The notes below the pieces were generated by a model. It ran no database searches. It saw only the letters and a list, made by a program, of their open reading frames with translations, and had not been told where the DNA came from. A program made the position numbers and the translations under genes. Positions 1 through 6,300 of a stretch of 14,088 nucleotides of DNA are shown one piece after another; position 1 is the first letter of the stretch, and each line of letters opens with the position of its first letter. This DNA comes from Bifidobacteriaceae bacterium (lineage in GTDB: Bacteria; Actinomycetota; Actinomycetes; Actinomycetales; WQXJ01), in the NCBI GenBank assembly GCA_031278675.1, contig JAITJY010000106.1, positions 1-14,088 on the forward strand, in the 5' to 3' direction.

Positions 1-1019
1 GGGACGGCGCCCAGGTGTTCGTAGGCGGCCGGGGTGGCGACGCGGCCGCGGGGAGTGCGCAAGATCAGGCCCTCACGCAGGAGGAACGGCTCGACCACAG
101 TTTCTATGGTGTCGCCTTCCTCACCGACCGCCGCCGCCAGGGTCGACAAACCAACCGGTTGTCCGGCGAAACGCCGGACCAGCACGTCGAGGATCGTCCG
201 GTCCAGCCGGTCCAACCCCAGTCGATCAACCTGATAAATCTGGAGCGCGCCCAGCGCCGCTTTCAGATCGCCAACCCCATCGCCGCGCACCTGCGCCCAG
301 TCCCGCACCCGCCGAAGCAGCCGGTTCGCAATCCGCGGCGTGCCGCGCGAGCGCGCAGCCAACTCGGCCGCCGCATCACGGTCAAGACGCAAATCCAACA
401 GCGCCGCCGACCGGACAATCACCTGTTCCAACTCAGCCGGCGAGTAATAATCCAACTGCCCCGTGAACCCGAACCGGTCCCTCAGGGGCGCGGGCAGCAA
501 GCCCGCGCGGGTCGTCGCCCCGACCACAGTAAACGGCGGCAACGTCAACGGAATAGCGTTCGCACCAGGTCCTTTGCCGACCACTACATCGACCCGGAAA
601 TCCTCCATCGCCAGGTACAGCATCTCCTCGACGGGCCGCGCCAGGCGGTGGATCTCGTCGACGAACAACACCTCGCCTTCTTCTAACGAAGTCAACACCG
701 CCGCCAGATCGCCCGCGTGCTGGATCGCCGGGCCAGACGTGACCCGCATCGGCACACCCAACTCCGCCGCAATGATCATCGACAAAGTGGTCTTGCCCAA
801 GCCGGGCGGACCCGACAACAGCACATGATCCGGCGCCGTCCCGCGCGCCTTAGCTGCCTCCAACACAAGCTGCAACTGTTCACGGACCACATGCTGCCCC
901 ACAAACTCACTCAAATTCTTAGGACGCAGCGCCGCCTCGATCGCCCGCTCCGTCCCAGACGCCCCAGGCGCCAGCGCCTCGCGCGCCAAGACTCCGTCCG
1001 GCAACTGCTCCCCGCTCAT
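1..1019 (-). CDS. ruvB: RuvB, Holliday junction branch migration ATPase (3' end cut by window edge)
   Basis: RuvB is the AAA+ motor that drives branch migration of Holliday junctions with RuvA, ahead of cleavage by RuvC. 339 residues are visible, beginning MSGEQLPDG. The Walker A motif GPPGLGKTT is at about 70-78, Walker B VLFVDEIHR at 117-125, the sensor-1 stretch GATTRAG at 167-173 and the RDRFG segment at 180-184. A winged-helix C-terminal domain follows, ending in the conserved RTPRGR region at 321-326. The family is usually about 340-360 residues, so only a few C-terminal residues are missing. The ATG overlaps the ruvA stop by 4 bases, with GGGGA seven bases upstream inside ruvA, so the two are translationally coupled. 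The LPPFT form of the segment before sensor 1 fits actinobacterial RuvB. Identity is essentially certain. Confidence 0.97.
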   Translation of the reverse strand, partial: MSGEQLPDGVLAREALAPGASGTERAIEAALRPKNLSEFVGQHVVREQLQLVLEAAKARGTAPDHVLLSGPPGLGKTTLSMIIAAELGVPMRVTSGPAIQHAGDLAAVLTSLEEGEVLFVDEIHRLARPVEEMLYLAMEDFRVDVVVGKGPGANAIPLTLPPFTVVGATTRAGLLPAPLRDRFGFTGQLDYYSPAELEQVIVRSAALLDLRLDRDAAAELAARSRGTPRIANRLLRRVRDWAQVRGDGVGDLKAALGALQIYQVDRLGLDRLDRTILDVLVRRFAGQPVGLSTLAAAVGEEGDTIETVVEPFLLREGLILRTPRGRVATPAAYEHLGAV

Positions 1020-1711
1020 CGACTAGTCCCCAACATCTTCAGAGCAGCCCGGAGCAGAGTTGGCACATCGGCCGGCGCAGACTCGCCGGCCAGGACCGTC
1101 CCGACCGCATCAGCTGCGGCTGACGCCGGCCAGCCCAAGGATTCCAAGGCGGCCTGGACCTGACCAGCCGCGCTCGCGGCACCGCCCGCCAGCCCCGCCA
1201 GCCCCGCCCGCCCCGCGACCATCCCCCCAGCACCAGCCCCAGCCCCGGACCCAGCCCCAGCACCAGCCCCAGACCCGACCCCGACCCCAGCACCCAGCCC
1301 CGCGAGCGCCGCCCCGCCCAGCTTCCCGCCAAGCGCCAGCACCAGTTTCTGAGCAGATTTCCGCCCCACCCCGGGCACTCTCGACAGCGCCGCCAAGTCC
1401 TCGCCAGAAATGGCTCTGATCAGGCCATCTGCCCCCAGGGTAGACAGGAGGGCCAGCGCCAGGCGCGGCCCAACGCCACTGACCGACTGAGCAGTGACAA
1501 ATACCTCACGCTCCAACGCATCAGCGAACCCATACAGCGTCAGAGAATCCTCGCGGACCACCAAGTGGGTGTCCAAACGGGCCTCCTCGCCTTGGCGTAA
1601 GGCATCGCGGGCCCCCGGCGTCAACGTGACGGCCAGCCCCACACCCCCGCATTCGATCACCGCCGACGTGGCCGTCAGCACCAGGACTGGCCCCCGCAAA
1701 GATGCAATCAC
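1016..1711 (-). CDS. ruvA: RuvA, Holliday junction DNA-binding subunit
   Basis: RuvA tetramers bind the four-way junction and load RuvB hexamers. Domain I (OB fold, MIASLRGPV) covers about 1-65. Domain II has two helix-hairpin-helix motifs, SGVGPRLALALLS (78-90) and PGVGRKSAQKL (113-123). Domain III, which contacts RuvB, covers about 182-231. The protein has 231 residues where about 200 is usual; the excess lies in the flexible linker between domains II and III (about 133-180), which here is almost pure Gly/Ala/Ser/Val. The start is GTG, inside a GTGA overlap with the ruvC stop. No strong Shine-Dalgarno is placed close to it, so coupling to ruvC translation is likely. The gene is intact. Confidence 0.96.
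   Translation of the reverse strand: MIASLRGPVLVLTATSAVIECGGVGLAVTLTPGARDALRQGEEARLDTHLVVREDSLTLYGFADALEREVFVTAQSVSGVGPRLALALLSTLGADGLIRAISGEDLAALSRVPGVGRKSAQKLVLALGGKLGGAALAGLGAGVGVGSGAGAGAGSGAGAGAGGMVAGRAGLAGLAGGAASAAGQVQAALESLGWPASAAADAVGTVLAGESAPADVPTLLRAALKMLGTSR
1226..1285. repeat. 30-bp degenerate tandem repeat (two copies) in the ruvA linker
   Basis: Two adjacent 30-base units share an identical 17-base core, CCCAGCACCAGCCCCAG, at 1226-1242 and 1256-1272, and diverge after it. They encode GSGAGAGAG-type peptide twice in RuvA, so the repeat length is a multiple of three and copy-number change would keep the frame. It lies wholly in the disordered linker. Confidence 0.75.
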
Positions 1712-2283
1712 GCCGGCACCCAGCCCCTCCGGCCGCGTTTGGCCGCCGCCCTGGACGCCTCCACCCAGGCCTTTTGGGCCGGAGTCGCGGCCTCGCCTTG
1801 CGGTGTCAGGGTAGACGGGCGCCAGGCGTGGCAGATCGCCAACGCCAAGGCATCGGCGGCATCCGCCGGGCGGGGCGGCTCACTGAGCGACAACAGCCGC
1901 GTCACCATCCGTCCCACCTGGTCTTTCGCCGCATTGCCCGAGCCCGTCACCGCCGCCTTGACCTCCGTCGGCGTGTGCAGCCCCACATCAATCCCGCGCC
2001 GTGCCGCTTCTACCATCGCGACTCCGCTCGCCTGCATTGTGCCGCTGACGGTACCCACATCGCGACGGGCGAACACCCGTTCGATGGCGACGGCATCGGG
2101 CATATAACGGTCAAGCCACTCCCCCACCGTCTGCGCGATCGCCAACAGCCGCCGGTCCACCGACTCGCTGTCGGGAGTGGTAGCGATCCCGAAAGCCACC
2201 AACGTAACCCCCCGCGACGATGCCGCGTCCACCACACCCAGCCCGCACCGCGTCAGGCCGGGGTCAACACCGAGGACACGCAT
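1708..2283 (-). CDS. ruvC: RuvC, Holliday junction resolvase (crossover junction endodeoxyribonuclease)
   Basis: RuvC is a dimeric RNase H-fold nuclease that makes paired nicks across Holliday junctions held by RuvAB. The N-terminus MRVLGVDPGLTRCG carries the first catalytic Asp (D7). The others are Glu68 in AIERVF, and Asp141 and Asp144 in DAADALALA. The substrate-contacting segment FARRDVGTVSGTMQASGV lies at 71-88 and a conserved Lys at 120 (NAAKDQV). At 191 residues it matches the family length, with a basic C-terminal tail. ATG is 6 bases after the yebC stop, without an obvious Shine-Dalgarno; the stop overlaps the GTG of ruvA. The gene is intact with all catalytic acids present. Confidence 0.97.
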   Translation of the reverse strand: MRVLGVDPGLTRCGLGVVDAASSRGVTLVAFGIATTPDSESVDRRLLAIAQTVGEWLDRYMPDAVAIERVFARRDVGTVSGTMQASGVAMVEAARRGIDVGLHTPTEVKAAVTGSGNAAKDQVGRMVTRLLSLSEPPRPADAADALALAICHAWRPSTLTPQGEAATPAQKAWVEASRAAAKRGRRGWVPA

Positions 2284-2289
2284 GGCGTC

Positions 2290-3048
2290 TCAGTCGCCCA
2301 TCGCTTCAGCGATCACGTCATCCGGGGCCGTGAAATTGGTGTAAACGTTCTGCACATCATCCGAATCTTCCAACGCGTCCACCACCCGCATGATCTTCTT
2401 GACGCCCTCGGCGTCCAATTCGACCTCGACGGACGGGACAAACGACACCTCCGCCGAGTCGTAGTCGATCCCTGCAGCCTGGAGCGCCTGGCGCGCCCCG
2501 ACCAGGTTTTCCGGCGCCGTGATGATCTCGAAACCGCCCTCCTCCTGGGTGATCTCCTCCGGGTCGGCGTCAATTACCGCGCCGAGGATGGCGTCCTCGT
2601 CCACCCCATCTGACGCCGCCACCGCGATCACCCCTTTGCGCGCAAACATGTAGGACACCGAGCCGGGGTCCGCCAGCGACCCCCCGTTGCGGCTCAGTGC
2701 CAACCGCACGTCCGATGACGCCCGGTTCCGGTTGTCCGTCAACGCCTCTACCAGCACAGCTACCCCGCCAGGGCCGTAGCCTTCGTAGATCACCGACTGG
2801 TAATCCGCTCCGCCCGCCTCCGCGCCTGAACCGCGTTTGACCGCCCGGTCGATGTTCTCGTTCGGCACCGACGACTTCTTCGCTTTTTGGATCGCGTCGA
2901 ACAGAGTCGGGTTGGCGGCCGGGTCGCCCCCACCCGTCCGGGCCGCGACCTCCACGTTTTTGACCAGTTTCGCGAACAGTTTGCCGCGCTTGGCGTCAAC
3001 TGCCGCCTTCTTGTGTTTCGTGGTGGCCCACTTCGAATGACCCGACAT
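2290..3048 (-). CDS. yebC: YebC/PmpR/TACO1-family DNA-binding transcriptional or translational regulator
   Basis: The 252-residue protein begins MSGHSKWATTKHKKAAVDAKRG, the hallmark N-terminus of the family, followed by the central NVEVAARTGGGDP and IYEGYGPGGVA (88-97) signatures and a C-terminal NVYTNF. Members act in the cytoplasm as DNA-binding regulators, and mitochondrial TACO1 and some bacterial members assist translation; which role applies here cannot be read from sequence. The reading frame is open another 77 codons upstream, but family alignment and the Shine-Dalgarno at 3058-3065 fix this ATG. It is the first gene of yebC-ruvCAB, a common order in bacteria. The gene is intact. Confidence 0.96.
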   Translation of the reverse strand: MSGHSKWATTKHKKAAVDAKRGKLFAKLVKNVEVAARTGGGDPAANPTLFDAIQKAKKSSVPNENIDRAVKRGSGAEAGGADYQSVIYEGYGPGGVAVLVEALTDNRNRASSDVRLALSRNGGSLADPGSVSYMFARKGVIAVAASDGVDEDAILGAVIDADPEEITQEEGGFEIITAPENLVGARQALQAAGIDYDSAEVSFVPSVEVELDAEGVKKIMRVVDALEDSDDVQNVYTNFTAPDDVIAEAMGD

Positions 3049-3057
3049 TGACTTGTT

Positions 3058-3065
3058 CTCTCCCT
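3058..3065 (-). promoter_or_regulatory. Shine-Dalgarno of yebC
   Basis: On the minus strand AGGGAGAG lies 9 bases before the ATG at 3048. It selects the MSGHSKW start over the longer open frame that reaches 3279. Confidence 0.8.
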
Positions 3066-3089
3066 GTTCTGACGCCCGGTAACTGGTGA

Positions 3090-3095
3090 ATTCTA
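3090..3095 (-). promoter_or_regulatory. Possible -10 element for the yebC-ruvCAB operon
   Basis: TAGAAT on the minus strand matches the TATAAT consensus at five of six positions and lies about 40 bases before the yebC ATG, giving a leader of about 35 bases. No good -35 hexamer sits 16-18 bases upstream, where the sequence is G+C only. Plausible but weak. Confidence 0.35.
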
Positions 3096-3222
3096 CCCGC
3101 GATGGCTCGCCGGGGCGGGGATGCGGCGCGGCTGTGCGGCTCCCCGACTCCCGCGCGCTCGCGTGCCCGCACACCTGGAACGCGGGGGCGCGCCGTGCCG
3201 GACCCGAGCGTTTCGTCCTGGG

Positions 3223-3250
3223 CGGACAGCGGCGTGCGACCAGGTATAAT
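3223..3250 (+). promoter_or_regulatory. Sigma-A-like promoter of the oxidoreductase operon
   Basis: A perfect TATAAT at 3245-3250 is preceded, with a 16-base spacer, by CGGACA at 3223-3228, which matches TTGACA at four of six positions. Transcription would start near 3257, leaving a leader of about 80 bases to the first ATG or about 130 to the alternative GTG. An exact TATAAT stands out in such G+C-rich DNA. Confidence 0.65.
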
Positions 3251-3272
3251 ACTCGACGCCAGGGTCTCAGGT

Positions 3273-3287
3273 CCCTCAATTGATGGG
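3273..3287 (+). promoter_or_regulatory. Near-palindrome just downstream of the predicted transcription start
   Basis: CCCTCAATTGATGGG is centred on the palindrome CAATTG. Its arms CCCT and ATGGG pair apart from one extra base. It lies about 20 bases after the predicted start of transcription, a position used by repressor operators. No regulator can be named. Confidence 0.3.
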
Positions 3288-3339
3288 ATCATTTGGCGTA
3301 GAGTAACCCTGGCCCCATCGGTGCGGTCGGCATGGCCTC

Positions 3340-6300
3340 ATGCCAGCCAATGTGGCGACCATCGAACGAGACGAGACGAGAACAGTGACTCACTCCCCAG
3401 CGCAATACCCCGGGATCCCCGACGTGATCAACGGAAACGGAGCCGTCACACACGTTATGAAACACGTGTGCGGCGGCATGATCGGTTATCCCATCACCCC
3501 ATCGACCGAGATTTCTGAGACCTTCGAGGCGGCCAGAGCCGAAGGACAACTCAACGTGTGGGGCGTCCACCCCTTCTTTGTCGAAGCCGAAGGCGAGCAC
3601 TCCGGTCAATCCGGGGCCCTCGGCGCCGCCCTGACGGGTGGCAACTACATCTCAAACGCCTCGAGTTCGCAAGGCATCTTGTACGGACTCGAATCCCATT
3701 ACGTAACCGTCGGCAAGAAAGTCGGCGGTTTTGTGCTCCAAGTGGCGGCCCGCGTCGTCTCGAAGCACTCACTCAACGTGATGGCCGGCCACGACGACAT
3801 CTACGCCCTCCTGCCATCCGGCTACACAGTGCTGTTCGGCTCCAGCCCACAAGAAGCTGCCGACCTAGCCGCCATCGCCTACCGGACTGCCGCCCTCAGC
3901 CTGATCCCCGTCGCCAACGTCATGGACGGCTTCGCCACCTCCCACGTTATGACAGAGGCGCGCCTGCCCGAACCGGACCTGCTGCGCACCTACCTCGGTG
4001 ACCCAAAGAGCCGCATCGCCTGCCCCACCGCCGCCCAAGAAATCCTGTTCGGCGCGAAAGGCCGCCTCTACCAGCTAAACCGCTACCTCGACCGCCACGA
4101 ACTCGACTTCGACCCAGCCGATCTGACCGCGCTACGGGCCCACCTCGCCTCGATGGCCGCAATTATCGAAGAGGACGATGACGCGCAACTCGCCCAAGAA
4201 ACTACCGTCTGGGTGCCCGAGGATCTGCGTGGCCAGTGGCTGCGCCAATGGCGTGGGGCGTATCCGAAGGGTACCCGCCAGTTGGTCCCCGCCCTCGTTG
4301 ACCCCGACAACCCGGGTATGACCGGTCCCGTCCAAAACCAGCCTGACTTCCAGTCCGGCGCGGTGGATCACCGCACACACTTCGCTTCCGCCGTGCCCGC
4401 GCTCACGCGTCAAGCAATGGCCGAATACACCGCTCTGACCGGCCGGACCTACACCCCCGTCATGGCCTACCAGTGCGAAGACGCCGAGCACATCATGGTG
4501 GGTCTCGGCTCCATCACGGATGATGTTCGTGCCGTCATCCCGCACCTGCGCGCCAACGGCATCAAGGCCGGGGTGGTCTCGGTCAAACTGCTCCAGCCCT
4601 TCCCGGAGGCAGAACTGGTTAGCGCCCTGAAGGGCGCCAAGACCGTCACCGTCCTGGAACGCTCCGATGACACGGCCCTGACCAGACTCACCACCGCCGC
4701 CCTGTTCCACGCCGCAGCCAACGCGTCCGACCCGGCCCAGCCCTACACCGGCGTCCCCGCCCTGACCCAGCTGCCACGGCTCACCACCGCAATCTTTGGG
4801 CTCGGCGGCCATGATGTGCAGCCGCGCCACTTGATCGCCGCGTTCAAAGCGATGGCTGATGGATCGGCCGGATCGTTGATCTACCTGGGCTCGCAGTTCT
4901 TCACGGACAATCCGACCAAGGCCCTCGCTGCGATCCAAGACAAACTCCGGGCAGCCTACCCCGAAACCGAGCCGATGGCCCTTGTCACCGAGCCGAATCC
5001 GGAATTGTTGCCGCCCGGATCGTTGCGGATCAGGTTCCACTCTGTCGGCGGGTATGGCACGGTCGCAACCGGCAAACTGTTGACTGACATCCTGGCCGGC
5101 GTGCTGGGCCTGCACTCCAAGTCCGCCCCGAAATACGGTTCCGAAAAGTCGGGGGCGGCGACCAACTACTACATCACGCTTTCGCCCGAACCGGTCTTGT
5201 TGACCAACGCTGAACTCGAAGATGTCGACGTGGTGGTCTCCCCCGACCATCAGGCGTTTGTCCACACCAATCCTTTGAAAGGACTGGTCCGGGGCGGCAC
5301 CTTCATGATGCAGACGGACAAGGAACCCCTCGCCGTGTGGGCCGGTCTGCCCGCTTATGCGCGGCGCACCATCCGCGACAAGCAGATCAAGTTCCTCGTC
5401 GTGGACGCCTTCGCGGTAGCCAAGAAACACGCCCCCAGCCCCGAACTGGAGACCCGCATGATGGGGATCGCCTTTATTGGGGCGGTCATAGGCCACGTCG
5501 ATGCCGTCAGCCAGGGCGCCGGCAGCGGTGTCGAGGCCAAGGTCCGCGAGCAGATCACCAAGAAGTTCGGCCGCAAGGGCAGCGCTGTCGTGGACGGCAA
5601 CCTGGCCGTCATCACGGACGGCAGTTCTTCGACCATCGTGGTCGACTACAACGATCCAGCCTTCGCAGCCGCTGAAGCGTTGCCGCGCACCGCCTCGGTG
5701 CGCACTGCCGCCCTGTCGGCCGCGATGTGTCCCGCCGGCACCGCCCCAGCCGCCCAGGGACTGTTCGACCCGGTCTACTACGAAGACCTCGCCGCCCGCC
5801 CGTTCCGTGAAGGCACCATTGCCGAAGCGCCGGTCCTGCCCGGCGCCGGCCTGTTCATGCCGCCTGCCTCCGGGGCCGCCAAGGACAAGGGCACCTTTAG
5901 GCGCACCGCGCCCCTGTTCACCCCCGACGCCTGCACCGCCTGCCTCGAATGCGCCTTGGCCTGCCCGGACGCAGCCATCCCGAACCAGGCTAACGAGTTA
6001 CGCGATCTGATTGCCGCCGCCGTTGACACGCTTCAGGCGCCGGCTCCTCAACTCGCCCAGCTCCATGCCCGCCTCTACGATTGGGCTGAACGCGCCCGCC
6101 AGTTGATGCGCCAGGACTCCGCGCTCGGTTCGTTCCCGGACGCAGTTCGCCTGGCCGGCGAACAACTCGAGGACCGGATCGTCAACCGGCACCTGGACGG
6201 GATTGTGCAAGCGGTGGCTAGTTTCCCGGTGGCCCGCACCAAGCCGTTCTTTGATTCCGCAGAAGCCGAAGAACCCGGCACCGGCACCTTGTGGAGCGCC

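Larger units (their letters stand above)
3049..3339. other. Divergent intergenic region between yebC and the oxidoreductase operon
   Basis: These 291 bases separate divergent genes. They hold the yebC Shine-Dalgarno and a candidate -10 near yebC, a G+C-rich middle (about 3100-3220) with no convincing gene, and a sigma-A-like promoter plus a short near-palindrome on the right side. Open frames crossing it on either strand show no recognisable protein and appear to be chance extensions of the flanking genes. Confidence 0.7.

Noticed and set aside
15..686. 223-codon open frame on the plus strand
   Set aside because: Antisense to ruvB, whose Walker and sensor motifs are intact on the minus strand.
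1226..1285. Regularly repeated CAGCACCAGCCCCAG considered as a CRISPR-like array
   Set aside because: Only two adjacent 30-base units with no distinct spacers, inside the ruvA reading frame and in multiples of three; a linker-coding repeat explains it.
1702..2613. 303-codon open frame on the plus strand
   Set aside because: Crosses the junction of yebC, ruvC and ruvA, all well-supported on the other strand; no domain recognised.
3049..3279. Longer yebC start giving 329 residues
   Set aside because: The 77 extra residues are Arg/Pro-rich, lack family similarity, and would run back almost to the opposite-facing promoter. The MSGHSKW start has a strong Shine-Dalgarno.
3049..3339. tRNA, riboswitch or small RNA in the intergenic region
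   Set aside because: No cloverleaf, T-loop (GGTTCRA) motif or recognisable riboswitch core found by eye on either strand; only promoter-like elements and a short palindrome.
4132..5496. 454-codon open frame on the minus strand
   Set aside because: It lies opposite the PFOR-like gene, which has clear conserved motifs across this stretch. The minus-strand translation is low-complexity Gly/Arg/Val without recognisable domains, as expected opposite a high-GC gene.
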